Assembly: GCF_037975245.1 (NCBI RefSeq)
Contig: NC_092567.1
Coordinates: 4,658,214-4,722,213, forward strand
Reading direction: 5' to 3'
DNA length: 64,000 nt
DNA from: Apostichopus japonicus
Taxonomy: Eukaryota > Echinodermata > Holothuroidea > Aspidochirotida > Stichopodidae
Below the pieces are notes generated by a model that was not told the origin of the DNA, ran no database searches, and saw nothing but the letters and a program-made list of their open reading frames with translations. The translations under genes and the position numbers were made by a program. Below, one piece after another: positions 35,781 to 48,160 of the stretch (its first letter is position 1; each line of letters starts with the position of its first letter).

Positions 35781-36311
35781 TTTAGGATGTTTGTTGGTTA
35801 CTTTTGCTCTTTTATTACTTAAGTGGGGAATATTTTTCCATTTGTTGACTGTCAATATGCCAAGGAATGGGAAAACAAAAAAAATTTTTGTAAAGGAGGT
35901 GTCATGGTTTTTTTTTTTCATTAGGAAAAATCAGCATTCTGAGGGGCAATACACCAGCATTTTGGGAACCTCAGTGGGAAAAAATACAAGAAACACAATC
36001 AATTTTTAAATAACTCTTAGAGAGTTTAAAATGAGTGAACTAGTCAAAATTTGTTGTTAATTCATCACGTTCCTGGAAAATTATTAGCAAAATTGTTGAC
36101 CAGCATTTTGAGGGGCAAGTGTTTTTTAGTGTGGTTTTTCTCCATGCAAAAAAAAAATGATAAAAAAAATATTTTCATGTTTGGACCCAAATGCAATCTA
36201 AGTTAATAGATAATCTTCATAATTATTCATTGTTTTACCCAATAATGTAAAACTGGTGAGCTGTAGGTGACTTACAAAAAACACCTACATTCTGAGGGGC
36301 CCCTACCTGTA

Positions 36312-36420
36312 CACACCAAATATGATATTGGTCCAAACTTCTATTCTAGACATATCCTGTTTCCAAGTACTGTAAGGTTTCACACACACTCATCTGCCGG
36401 CATGACTACAAAGGTTACGA
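36312..36420. repeat. Continuation of the interrupted minisatellite
   Basis: ACACACCAAATATGATATTG, then GTCCAAACTTCTATTCTAGACATATC and AAGGTTTCACA continue the unit broken at 33141. Confidence 0.7.
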
Positions 36421-36745
36421 TTATCATCGAAACCAAACATGTGCTGGGAAAGAATATTTTATTCCTAGGAGGTGCAATGATTTTACATGAAAAGTAGATA
36501 TTAAGACAATTTCAGCCCAATACCCCTATGATGCCAAACTCTATGCTGGGTGTTACAACCATGGACAATATACACATGCTTTTTATACTTGTAAGCGCAG
36601 ATAATTTAATATATAAAGCAGTAATATCTATCCACCGGGATATCTCTTACAAGAGAGTTAAAGAAGACAAAAATGGTTAATCTTATGTTAAACTGCTATT
36701 TTGTGGAACCTAAAGAGAAAAGTAAATAGTCTGAAACTGACTTAC

Positions 36746-36814
36746 GAGTTGCCCTTCATGTCTTCATCTAGTCCTTGATTGTGTAGTGATGAGTTCATCT
36801 GCAGGTTTGTCCAG
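36746..36814 (-). CDS. Possible upstream linker exon of NLR locus 1
   Basis: A 69-bp candidate between an acceptor TTGACAG and a donor GTAAGT, reading WTNLQMNSSLHNQGLDEDM and then KGNS. It enters and leaves in phase 2, compatible with the 31891-31940 candidate. If real, element 5 sits in the intron between them. Evidence is limited to splice sites, phase and an acidic, linker-like composition. Confidence 0.35.
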
Positions 36815-37985
36815 CTGTCAATTTGTTAAGAAAATTCCCGTAAATAGCGTAATTGTGTTAAAAAAAAAAAAAACTTCAACAATATAGACAGTTTCTTTCA
36901 TTGTGTGCCGTTTAAAGAAGGTGCAATTCCATGTTCAGTACACTTGCCTAAAATCATCATAACGGTGATCGTAGAAAAAACGAATTTAGTACAGAAACAT
37001 TCCCAATACCAAATGTACGCATACTGTACAACGTATGTTTTCCTTAAAGGAATTTTTTGGCAGTCTATTGGGTATATGTAAAAAAACTCCATACAGTATA
37101 TTTTTGTTCATACTGACATTTCATACTGACAGTCCAACTGTAGTTCAGGGATTTTCTATCCTATGATTCAGGAGAAGGGAAATGTTAACGTCATGCCAAC
37201 TTCATCTAATATACTTTGAACAGTGGAGACTGATGGGCGACTGTAACGTCATCACGACACATCATTTCAGGAGCTGCAGAGACACTATCATTGGAAAGCT
37301 ACATTGTAGCGAGGAGAGGTAACATTTCTAAAAATAAAATAGCAATTGAGATGAAAAATTCCCAGTGAAGTTAAAAGTTAGTAATCATTTGAAGATTTAA
37401 AACATTCTAGAATTCCCTAACTAGGTTTTCTTCATAATTATGTTGTTCTGAAATAAAGTTTTGGAATCACAGCCATACGCAAAGTCTGTACACATTCCAG
37501 TGTACTGTATCAAGGCCAAGCTTAGAGTGAGATCTTTTGTGTGCACATCCATTCGCACAGTCTGTTCACATTCCTGTGTATTGTCTCATGGCCAAGCTAA
37601 GAGAACTGGGATCTGATCGATTCTGACCAATGTGCCGCACTGACGTCACTTCTCGACATAAGTCAGTGTTAGACTCAAATTTTCTGGCAGTACGGGCCAA
37701 CATTTCAACCACTCTATCACAGAAACTAACATTCATCACAGGACAAGGCTTAGGGCGATTGAAAGACAAACAAGAGCCCAAGGGCACTACGGAGTATTTA
37801 TGGTTCCTTGCTTGTAAGGAATATTAACAAGGAAGCAGCACTGTTCTAACATTATGTGGTCCGATGTGCACACACAATATCATTGCCAAAATAGCACAAA
37901 TCAACTGTTAGTCCTTTTGAGAACCTGTTGAGGACCAGGTGACTGATATGAGCAAGAGTTGGCTTTTTTTACAGAACTCACAGAA
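36815..37985. other. Noncoding stretch
   Basis: AT-rich. A direct repeat of about 65-85 bp (CACATTCCAGTGTACTGTAT against CACATTCCTGTGTATTGTCT, near 37490 and 37567) is the only structure seen. No gene recognised. Confidence 0.4.
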
Positions 37986-37989
37986 TCAT

Positions 37990-38340
37990 CCTAACTGTTC
38001 TTATTAAGAATTTTAACAAACCCAAACGAAACCTTGATCTCTATTATTTAACTTTGCACACAAAGGTTGCAGAGGAGTCAATTTATGTACAATTTAGATC
38101 GGAAAATGGCCACAAAAATTCAATAGTCAACTTAAAAGAAACTAATACAGGTCAATGGAGGTCAACCTGAGGTCAAAGGTCGCCCAAATGCAGGTCGACT
38201 ATTGAATTACAATAGCGTAACTTCCAACATCAATGGACATTTGGTTCTTCCTCTCACTATGGGCTATCCACCCACCAAGTTTGGTCATGATACCGTGTAA
38301 ACGGCACAGCACTACTCCTCAAGGCCTGTTCTGAACATGG
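37990..38340. repeat. Dispersed repeat, copy related to 61590-62360
   Basis: Shares CTTTGCACACAAAGGTTGCA, CAGGTCAATGGAGGTCAACC, TGAGGTCAAAGGTCGCC and TATTGAATTACAATAGCGTA with the region near 62060-62290, in the same order and orientation. Confidence 0.75.
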
Positions 38341-38459
38341 ACACAGAACAACAATTTAGACAGCCATAGTCAGCTGGAGACAGGTCTGGCATTTTTCGGA
38401 AACTTACTCCTCGTCTGTCCTCATGGGGAAAACAATTATTAAGCGTTTCCTTGTTAATG

Positions 38460-39190
38460 CGTTCCAGGTTTCTTTTTCCTATGCCTAAAACACAAGGAAC
38501 GCTAGTAAGAAAAAGAAACTCACCTTTTTATTTTCCACTCCAAGCATTGGCTTAATTGATAAGTATTGTGTACAAGAATCCCTATTCTTATACCATTGTT
38601 CAAGTGACTGGAAACTATTTTAATACTCACTTATCAGAAAAAAATGCTAAACCATCTAATCACAGCCTTCCACGAAATTCTTCCTATGCCATATATATTC
38701 TAATTAGAGGGAAAACATCAACAATATGCAGGCCTACCAAGCTGACATTGATAGAACTCAGACCAAACCACCTAGGCTTAATTATCTTTAATACTTTCAA
38801 CAATGCATTCCATACCTACCAGCTTTTACTCTTTCCACAGCCTAGATATGCCTTCCTCGGTTCCTCCCCTATAAACAATACTTTCCTCCCTAAATCAGTT
38901 ACTAGAGATTCTTTCATTACAAAAAAAAATCTTCACACATTGCCCTCAAGTCCCTTGAAAATATGTTATCTTCTTTCACTAAAATCTCCTAAATCACATG
39001 AATATTTACTTCAGTTCTTTCACTACCTAATTTAACTCTTTCCACTTAGCCTAGCCAATATGCCTTCTCTCTTTCCACTCCTGGGAAATGTTTGTTTCCT
39101 CCCCTGAAAAACGTTGGTTTCCTCCCCTAAAACTTAAGATTAAGGGGCGGAAAGTAACGTTTTTTAGGGGAGGAAACTGACACAGAAACA
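38460..39190. repeat. Region with inverted TTTCCTCCCCT motifs
   Basis: GTTTCCTCCCCTGAAAAACG at 39094 faces its near-exact complement ending at 39177 (22-bp arms, one mismatch). Two more copies or variants lie between them (39116-39133, 39142-39152), and weaker matches lie near 38860-38890. The longest open frame here (38556-39035) shows no similarity that I recognise. It may be another iteron-type element, but no terminal repeats were found. Confidence 0.45.
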
Positions 39191-42100
39191 GGTTAGGAAA
39201 TTAATGGAAGGGCTAGTGCCATCAGTGATGGGGTCATTATCTGCAGAATAACTATTGAATTCAGCCCACTGCTACTACAACTTCATTAATTATGTATGTC
39301 TTATTTTATGGTACTGGGGAATATCATCACTGCATTGCTATCACTGTATCAGTGTCACTTAACTTTTGTAAGTTACATTGTAACATAGTAGTCTGCGCGA
39401 AATGTATGCATTGACGATACGTACCAGTACACTAGCCTACTAATATTATAATAGTATTAGTACTGGCAGTACTATTAGTATTACGGGATTCCGGGCTTAG
39501 GCTACAGTACATCGCGTGACATATCATTACATTGTATTTTAGGCGGCTAAGTTTGGCCTTACACAATGGTCTTCAGATTACTATTTCCGGATAGAAACGA
39601 TCTTTATCTGACAAATTAAAAATGAAAGACCGATTTACAGAAGACAACTTTGAATGGGAATTTAGCGTGCAAAATTTGTACATCCGGCGGGTGAAAGTAT
39701 AGGCTCTAAACAATTTAATCGCAGTTCCTCTATGCTTGCGAGTATGAGACTAAAATAAATTCTGAAATCACACCAAACAAAGATTCCCTGATTAGTTTGT
39801 TACCTACTTGACTGGGATACCTCTTTTGTCAATTTCAGAAGGAATGGCATCTTGAGACGGCCAGTCACAGTTCACGAATAACCGCACCCATTCTTGCGTT
39901 ATCTCAGTTGACGGCCATGTTTCGATTTGAAGTTAGCATACTTGTTGGAAGCGATAGCTTTTCATAAAGGTACTACACCACAATTAGCGTATACAGTAGC
40001 TCGCAAATGTAACCATAAGTCAGAAGAAAAGAGCTACAATGACCTAAGGTAATGCTTGTTTTAGCATATTTTCAGTTGTCATCATTTTTTTTCTGCCTGT
40101 ATGTGAATTATATACAGCAAAACGTATTCATCAAAAGCCATGGGCGGCGATCATGGGGGTGACGGGGGGTGCACATGTCCCCAATATTTTAGGTGGGGAT
40201 ATAGCATCTAATATCCCCCCAATATTTGGTGGCATGGTCTTTTGGGGGTTATAAATAGAAAATAATGCGTGAGATTATTTATCCAAACAATACTAGGCGG
40301 CTAAAACCTTTATCCAACACATGCTGCATTAGGTAAATGACACTTCGTGGTCGTTTCTGTGACCGTATAGCAAGTTGTCACTCATGATTATCATAATATC
40401 TGTACATCTCTTGTGTATGAGTGCAAGTACGTACAATCACACATATGATCCACATCTATATGGGTTCACTTGGTTTCCATTTGGCCTGTACGTTTCCTGC
40501 AAGATTTCTAACCGCAGGCGTGTAGCCAAGGGGGGGGGGGGGGAGGGGGAGGGGGAGGGGGCGAACGGGGCACATATTTTTATGATATCGCTAGCAATTT
40601 CAAAGTAGAAAATGCAAAGATGCAACTTACAAGGCTTGGGAAGTGCCATTTCCAGCGATCTGGGAGGCATTTTGGCAAAAATTTTCTTTTACGCTTCGTG
40701 CCAATCCATAGTGGCGCTTTGCTTAGATAGTATGCCTTCACGATTTGCCCTTCCTTGGCAAATCCTCGGGTCACAATTTGTTACTAAATATCACCAAAAA
40801 AACGTCACAGACTTTCACCAAAAGTAGTTTTTACTTTTTCAAAATGAATTAGCCAGATGGACTGCTTCAGTAATAAAATTTGGTTTGCTGATAAAAAAAA
40901 AGAATTAAATTATTATGACAATTCCACAAAAAGAAGTACTGAAATGGTTATAAGAGTTGTAACTCAACAAAGTATTTTGTTCAGCGAGCTTTAAGTTTGG
41001 GAGTCAGGACAAATTAACATGAGTGTCTATGACTTCAGAATCTCTGTTATAATATTGATCAGGTTAATCCTTGAAGGATCAATTTGGATCAATGAGACCT
41101 GTCCATCATGACTACCACGTACATGACTGGTGAACTTTCACATCCTCCTTATTTCCTCACTAAATCATTTGCACCCATGCTAAAGGCCTTGCTTTTAAAC
41201 CCTTCTTTGTCAGATTAAGAGATGGTACTCCCGATAGCATAGAGTAGCGTGGGTAAGCAGATAGGGAATACTGATCTTGCATTGAGATTTAGTAATGGTT
41301 AGGCTAGGAAGCCTTCAAATCAGTTTCAATAACTCAAATAAATTATTAAAAAGGTCAAGATGATTATCTTTATTTATTCTCCCATATTCCTGAATAAGTG
41401 ATTTGAAGAATAAAAATGAGTTCTCTCAGGTAACTTACAAAGTCGTCATGTAAAAAAAGATTATTATAAAACATACTGGAAAACATCAACACTTTAAAAA
41501 TATTACTATTGCTGTAATTAATTAAATACTTAAAATAACCAATCACAAGTGAAGTCAAGATGTTTCCAGTAAGCTCAGTCTGAAGTACACGCATGTTTCC
41601 TGACATTAAAAGTATTTGCCTTGATTACCATTGTTCTGAATGACTTAAATGTAGGTGTTACAAAATACAAATTCCCAGCCTGTTCTTTAGATCCAAAGTT
41701 AAAAACTGGAGTTAATACGTTCCAAGGATGCAGCAAACGAAGTTAGCTTTTACGGACTTTAATGTATTGCATGCTACAATATGACATTCTCTTAAAAGGA
41801 ATGTAAGAAAGTGTATATAACAATAGTAGATGCAAGAGAGATCTCATGAAGTGTTAATATACAATATATAACTGCATTGGCAATTATAGTAAATTGCCTA
41901 AAATATCAAAATTGATTACAAATAAAGACAAAATGAACGTGAACCAACGCATTTTTTTCTAAAGGGTAGGGATTTGATATCAGAACCAGAAAGTCATTGT
42001 GAAACAAAATGATGACTTTTCACGGCACAACAAGTTGGCAGAAAAGGCCTGTCATGGTTAATAGAGAATATCTATCAGTTCATGGACCAAAAGAATATGC

Positions 42101-43380
42101 TAAATGCTGAAAAGCTTCATATGGCCTACTACTAACAAAAACAAACATAATTGTAAACATGTTAACAAATTGAGGTAACATTTTGTGTTTTGTGTGTGTG
42201 AGTGTTATTCCAGATGTAATATTGTAGTTTCTTGGGGGATTTTTTGAAATTCGACAATGCGAATATAAAGTGAGTTTGGTACGTTTATGCTTAAACAGTA
42301 TAACAAAGTTCTACCTTCCAACTTTCATGAGATTCATAAGAATAATATTAGAAGTTGAATTGTATCAGTCATAAACGTGCTCGGCTGCTTAATTCTCTGC
42401 TTGAGACTTGTTAAATTTGTTAAATTTAAATTGTTTGATCTCTTTACCATTTCTAAGTAGTTGATTATGGATTCTTCTCTTCTTGATAATTTTTTCCTAC
42501 AATAAGACCTCGAATAAGCTATGTTGTAATCAAGTCTCCACCACATCAATACAGTTGTTGGTAATGACGTAATAGTGTAATTTTATGTACCACATGGCAA
42601 ACGTTTAATGTTATTCTTTATACCCTTCTTTACTTAAGTTACGAATGTAAAGAGTGTAAGTTACGTATATAAAGAGTGGAACTGAAAATTTCAATGTAAT
42701 GTCATTCAGTGCATTGATAAATAATTTAAAACAAAATTTTGAACTGCAAAATTGTAAGCAATGGTTATATCGAATGAAAATGGGCGTGATTCCTGCATGG
42801 CCACACGATATGCAAGGTATCCATTTGAAAATGCGCCCTTTAATACGACTGCCATTACAGTTTACCTGCCTCCAGCATTTTAATAGGCTCTATCAGTGCA
42901 GTAGATGACAGGAAATTTGAGCTGTGCAAGTGACTTTTCCACACTCGTTTCCTTTGCTAGGCTTGGCGAATAGATTACGTAAAACACAGGCTAACGTTCC
43001 AGACTAATAACCTTGAAAGGTGAAGAAGTGGGCAGTGACGAAAAATGAACTGCTTTCTTACTAAAGGGAGGTTTTTCAATGAATAGCTTCTGACTAGCGA
43101 CCCCAGAAGAAATGTCAATATAGGAATCATTGACAAATTAAGGCAGGGTACCTCAGTTTCTATATCGCAGGAGTTGTGATGCTGAGGTGACTGGTTCAAA
43201 TCCGTTCCATAGAAATTGTTATTTGGTCTTTTCCATCCAAATGAGCATGTGTTATAGTTTTGTTACTCAATGTACTTGAACATTATACCTACTTAATCCA
43301 ATCCAAGAATGTTGCACTTATTTTTTTCATAAACTTCAGTTGTTCATTCAGTACCAATGTTATAAGATCGTCGTTGATAC
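39191..43380. other. Long noncoding stretch
   Basis: AT-rich. Visible items are the G-rich repeats near 40140-40230, a G-rich run at 40530-40562 next to GGCGTGTAGCCAAGG (a sequence often seen at repeat ends), and an echo of 3428-3475 near 40710. No exon with convincing splice sites was found. Confidence 0.4.
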
Positions 43381-43385
43381 CTGTA

Positions 43386-43472
43386 CTGATTTATTCTGAT
43401 CTGGCAGTTAGGTGGCTGATTTATACTGATGTGGCAGTTACGTGGCTGATTTATACTGATCTGGCAGTTAGC
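43386..43472. repeat. Short tandem repeat, three copies of about 33 bp
   Basis: Units of CTGATTTATACTGATCTGGCAGTTAGGTGG with small changes. Confidence 0.8.
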
Positions 43473-43719
43473 AGTGGCGTCTGTGTATCATCTTCGGGTA
43501 CCTTCAGTTTCCTTTCTCTAGCCTTTTGACAGTCTGTACCCCTGCAGTAAGATAAATTGCAACAGTTGCAACAAAATGTGAACATAGATCTACGTTATAA
43601 TGCAAATAAAGTTTAACATTGTTTTACCCAGTTCTATTCAAAAAAATATAGTTTTGACTTTGCTGGTTTGAACAGGCTGCAGCGACGTCATCTATAATTC
43701 ATTCTTAAATAGATATTGT

Positions 43720-43724
<5 letters not shown>

Positions 43725-43765
<41 letters not shown>
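43725..43765. repeat. (TA)n microsatellite
   Basis: About 41 bases of uninterrupted TA repeat. Confidence 0.95.
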
Positions 43766-43767
<2 letters not shown>

Positions 43768-43850
43768 ATTAAGTATGGCCGTCACTGCATCCTATTTGAT
43801 ATACACATCCTACATACAAGTGTGTATCCTTTGTATATCTTAAACCCATA

Positions 43851-43923
43851 AGTAGTATATATCATGCTGCTTCACGGGGGGAGGGTGGGGGGTGGGGTTT
43901 GAAGTAGCATGATGTATACTACT
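43851..43923. other. Hairpin with G-quadruplex-type loop
   Basis: Arms of 23 bases (43851-43873 and 43901-43923, two mismatches) enclose a loop with four G runs separated by single bases (GGGGGGAGGGTGGGGGG, then TGGGG). This fits the pattern for a stable intramolecular G-quadruplex. Confidence 0.7.
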
Positions 43924-43929
43924 CCCTTA

Positions 43930-44340
43930 TTGGTCAAGCCTGTCTATAGAAAAACAGTCCTCCTCAAATTCACTCAAGCATTAATAATTTGTTACTTGAT
44001 AGCATAAACTACCCCAAATACTGCCATAAGGATTCATCCTTGAGTACACCTATTTAATTGACCAGTCACCTGTATGATTGTAAACACAAGTGCTCTCATG
44101 GCCAGTACTACTTTCTGGTGTGCGATGACAAGTTTGGCTTGACACTGAAATGATACACTGTGTGTTTAATCGTGAAATTGTGCAGAAGAGCGTTCAGTAT
44201 GGCTAGCATTACCAACTCCGGTAGATATTTCAATCTCCCCTGTTTTTGGCCAAAAACAGGGGATTTGGGTGGTATTTGCTATAGGCAGGGATTATCGTCA
44301 TGATAGGGATTTGTGTATGTTAACTCAATAAATCACCAAT
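43930..44340. repeat. 400-bp duplicated segment, copy 1
   Basis: Nearly collinear with 56470-56860, sharing AATAATTTGTTACTTGATAG, CATAAACTACCCCAAATACTG, AAGTGCTCT and GACAAGTTTGGCTTGAC. The orientation is the same. It contains a perfect 26-bp palindrome at 44237-44262 that is eroded in the partner copy. Confidence 0.85.
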
Positions 44341-45880
44341 CGTACGAAAAAATACACATAAAAATAACTTACTGCCATACTTCCCGGAATTCGCTAACCT
44401 GTATAAAAGAAGTCAATCATAAATGACAGCTGTAATTTTATTGTATGACAAAATAATTCAAATTGCAAAAGTATATGGCTGTTAGGGATTTGTGAAATCA
44501 CATTGTCAATCAAATGAGATTAGAAAATATGGAGCAATCAACTTAATGTTACCCTTATTATTACTTTTTTCATAGTTATATGAGTTAATAGAGTAACATT
44601 AAGAAGCTATGTTTGTTATGTCTAATGAATCCGTGAATCACTAATGTTTTCTAAGATCTAGTAGCAAGCCTTATGTAACTTATATAAAGATAGCAAAACT
44701 CAACATTTCCTATTTGCGATATGTAATCTATTCTTTTGTGTTCAACGTGCACACAGCGACCATCTTTTTTTTGAATAGTCCCTTTCAAACATTATTATAT
44801 TTCTATACATGGCAAAAAATGTTCAGATTAGTTTGTAGGTTAATGATCAATCTCCTCCATTACATTGTTCATCGAGATTAAACCAATGAACTTGTGTGTA
44901 TTGTAATACATTATACTTCACTACCTACCTCCTTGCTGTAAACTGCATCTGTCACATCGAGCGTACGATCATCATACTATAAGTTAGATACAATAGGAAG
45001 GTTTATGAGCTTTACCAATATGACGTCACAAAATCACTCCAACAGTTATGAGGCGAATCAAGAATTAATTTTCTTTTCAATTCAAACAAAGAAGGAAGTA
45101 TGCTACAAAGAAAAATGTTACTTTGTGATGAATATCAGAGATGCTTGGGATCAAAGTTATATCAATAATATCTGTCATGTGACACTTTGACGACACTCTG
45201 ATGACGTTAATATTCAAACTGCAATAAGGAGCATGTATCTGGTAATTACAGGAGCAAAGGTGACAAGAATGAATCAACTGTTCTTTGTTGCCTCTTAATC
45301 TTTTTGATATTTATGTAACGGTATCGTAGACTGACGCTGATCAAAAGTTAATGCAAAGACTATACGATATACTGGACACACACGCAGCAGTTGTAACTGA
45401 CAGTGCGAAGCAATTGATTCTGGATTCGAAAACTCAACTGTCATACAGAAGATAATTGCATGAGGTTTTCATCTACTACTTTAAGGCAAGATGCACGACG
45501 GTACTGCAATCAATGTTAATTTAATGTACTTGAGTGAACACAAAAAAAGCTCTGAAAACTAACCGGTTAAACATTTTTCCATATACCCCCTAAACTGTTC
45601 ATTGAAAAACAATCAATCGGTACGAACACTGGTCAAAGTAAGGTTATACAGACATGATGTAATTCTGTTTAATTTTCTTGTTACTTGAGTCAATATGTGA
45701 GTCCACCTCAACAATCTGAGCAAAATATATTGATGCATCTTACCTGTCAAACTGTTCCCTTGTTTTATTGATTCACTTTGAAAATCACTTAACAGTCGTT
45801 GGGGAGTTCCAATTCTTTGAATACATTAATACTTCTTTCCAGATAATTATAACCAGTTGTCAAGCAATAGTTTAATAAGT
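44341..45880. other. Noncoding stretch
   Basis: AT-rich; expected to hold later exons of NLR locus 2 if the module pattern continues (a 120-bp exon entering in phase 0). I could not identify one with confidence. Confidence 0.35.
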
Positions 45881-45893
45881 TCTTAATACTCAC

Positions 45894-45958
45894 CATCCAT
45901 CGACCAGATTCAAGGTTGAGGTCATAAATTTTGCCACTATCATACGGTAACCAAGTGA
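45894..45958 (-). CDS. NLR locus 2, module exon c (second round)
   Basis: A 65-bp exon between ATTTTAG and ATG followed by GTGAGT. It reads VTWLPYDSGKIYDLNLESG and then RWM, using one base from the previous exon (phase 1 in, phase 0 out). It matches the exon at 51335-51387 in motif (YDLNLESGRW against YSLNLHSGDW) and phase. Confidence 0.65.
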
Positions 45959-46849
45959 CTAAAATGAAAGAGGTTACAATGCCATGATTAACAAAATAAA
46001 AATAAAACATGATTATTTCACTCCCATGCAGACACCCCAATGACCTACACTACAGTCACATAAGCCTTGAGCAATTTATTGTGAAGAGACTGTACAAGAA
46101 TCTGCTACGCCCAGCTATTTTACATAATTACATTAACATGTAGAACATGCGCAAAACAAGGCAGAAGGGCAAATTTTGCCATCATTCTCTGTTCTGTTAT
46201 CGAGTGAAAAATGTAACTTTCATTTATGCGGAAAGCTTTGAAACGGGATAAACCAGTTTGTGTATCATTGTTTTTTTAAAACATTTAACCTGACATTCTT
46301 TAGAAAAGAATATCATTAGATTATAGTTAGATCATGGTCTCCCCTTCACTGGCATGTATCATGCAAAAGGCAACGTTTGATGCACAGTATATGTAACATA
46401 CTGGATGTATTTCATGTAAACCCTGATCTGGAGATATTCCCAGTCTTAAATTACCCTCACTGCATAATATTATTGTAACTGTAGAACATCCTGAGGGTAT
46501 CTGATACTAATTCAGTCTGGTTCTTAATTCCTCACCATATCTCTGTGGTGGTATGTTTATATTTATACACCTAGTGTACAGTATGTATAATTGTCTAGCA
46601 GTGACAGACACTCTGAATACAGAAGTCAAAACAACAACATCTCAGCCAGCTGTACCACCTCTCTTGAGTCTTGTATCAAGCTTATTACTGCATGTAGCAT
46701 GCATTAGAATATAAGACTACACACTTTAACCTTCCCAACCATACCATGAATAACATGTCCCAACAGGGGATTGTTTCCTTAGGTAGCCCCCCTGACCTGG
46801 TACGAAACAGCAGAGGGAGACTGCGGATGCAACGCCTTCACACTATTCA

Positions 46850-47240
46850 ACCTCATGAGCTCAACATTCAGGAAGGACAAGACTAACTTTTCTTCTGCTC
46901 CCCCCCCTTCTCCCCTTGTCCCTCCTGTCACTCCTCTTCCCGTAGCTCTCTTCCACCCCCTTTTTTTCTCCACACATTTCTGTCTGTGTCCTCCAGTTTA
47001 CTCCCTACCCTGTTCCCTTAATCCTCTCTTTGAATCTCCTACCGCTCCTCCTCCCCTGTTGGTTTCTTTCTTCTCTCCATCCCTTGTCTACTAATCCCCT
47101 TACATCTATCTCTTTGTGTTCACCCTGCTCATTAAACTGTTTGTATTCTGTGTGTTTTTTGTCCCTTCTGTAACTGATACTTTTCATTTAGCCTCTGAAG
47201 AAGTTCCTGCTACTGTAGGATTGAAATGTCAGGCCAACTT
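46850..47240 (+). other. Pyrimidine-rich tract ending in a Penelope-like motif
   Basis: A C/T-rich stretch (46880-47110) is followed by CTCTGAAGAAGTTCCTGCTA then CTGTAGGATTGAAATGTCAG (47193-47232). Such a CTGAAGA - short hairpin - GAAA block recalls the hammerhead-like ends of Penelope-like elements. The assignment is tentative. Confidence 0.35.
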
Positions 47241-47568
47241 ATTTTTACACATTCTCTTACACAGGCTCCTTAGTGGATAAGCAGCATGCTAACAGTTTTA
47301 TTTGATTTTGAATATAAAACAAGTTAGAAGGCTTGATGTCTCAAGTATCGTCTATAAATATACATCCTTTGCTTGATGTTTCACACATTTAATTTATTAT
47401 TTTAATGATAACTTCAGGCAACCAATCATAAGTAATACAATTTACATTATTGACTACAATGATTGGATGCTGTAATAATAGTAATCAGTATCAGATCATA
47501 ACGTTAATCTACAAACTGTCGATATTGATCAATCGACAGAGGTTAACCTGAGCATGCAAATAATGTAC

Positions 47569-47645
47569 CTTTCACTTTCCTTGACTTCGATATTGAAGGA
47601 ATATCCTCAGCAGCAATAGACTGGGGCAACAGACAAAATAAGAAC
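47569..47645 (-). CDS. NLR locus 2, module exon b (second round)
   Basis: A 77-bp exon (acceptor TTTCACAG, donor G followed by GTACAT). It reads FLFCLLPQSIAAEDIPSIS and then KSRKVK, phase 2 in and phase 1 out. I chose this donor over GTGAAAG seven bases earlier because it restores the 77-bp length and phase of the equivalent exon at 51923-51999. Confidence 0.65.
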
Positions 47646-48160
47646 CTGTGAAATAAAGCAGAACCATGAGTTGGTCAATTGCCTGATCACAATTCACAAA
47701 AAAGTTATCCGATTTCATTTTTGGTAAATTTTTCAGACAATTACTGTCAATGACCTGAACGAGTAAAGCATTGACAATAACACAGACGATAAAGCTAACC
47801 TGTATATCATATATAAACAATGAGTAAAGCTATTCATTAGAAGGAAAGTCATTCAATGATATAGCATTTGTTTTGCGAAATATTTGAAGTATATCTTATT
47901 TTCTGCCAAGTCCCTAAAATGACAATTAACCCAAACAAAGCACCACTCCTCACGATCCAATGTAGAGTTTAACAACAAGGCGAAGGTAAAAAATGGGTCT
48001 GTAAATACTCAATACAGAAACAATAAAGTTCTGTCCTGTGAGAGTATCTTTCCACTTGGCAAATAGTGATAAAACTTTGTAGGTATTTATGCCTATTTAA
48101 AGTGTGAAAGTGGTATCTAGGTACGCATTACTAAGATACGATATTCATTGAAATACTCAC

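Larger units (their letters stand above)
33142..36309. mobile_element. TA-flanked transposon (element 5) with ACCAGCATTTTGAGGGGC iterons
   Basis: The ends are CAGGTAGGGGCCCCTCAGAA at 33142 and its complement finishing at 36309, an inverted repeat of more than 20 bp flanked by TA. The host minisatellite shows the empty site: CTTTTACACATCAAA near 58434 equals the two flanks joined with one TA. A repeated motif ACCAGCATTTTGAGGGGC appears near both ends: 33155-33187 (two inverted), 33525, 33546, 35930, 35952, 36099 and 36282. A decayed transposase gene lies on the minus strand. TA duplication with CAGG ends suggests the IS630-Tc1-mariner/pogo group. Confidence 0.85.

Noticed and set aside
38556-39035. 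159-codon open frame
   Set aside because: No recognisable domain, biased composition and overlap with a repeat-like region; probably chance.
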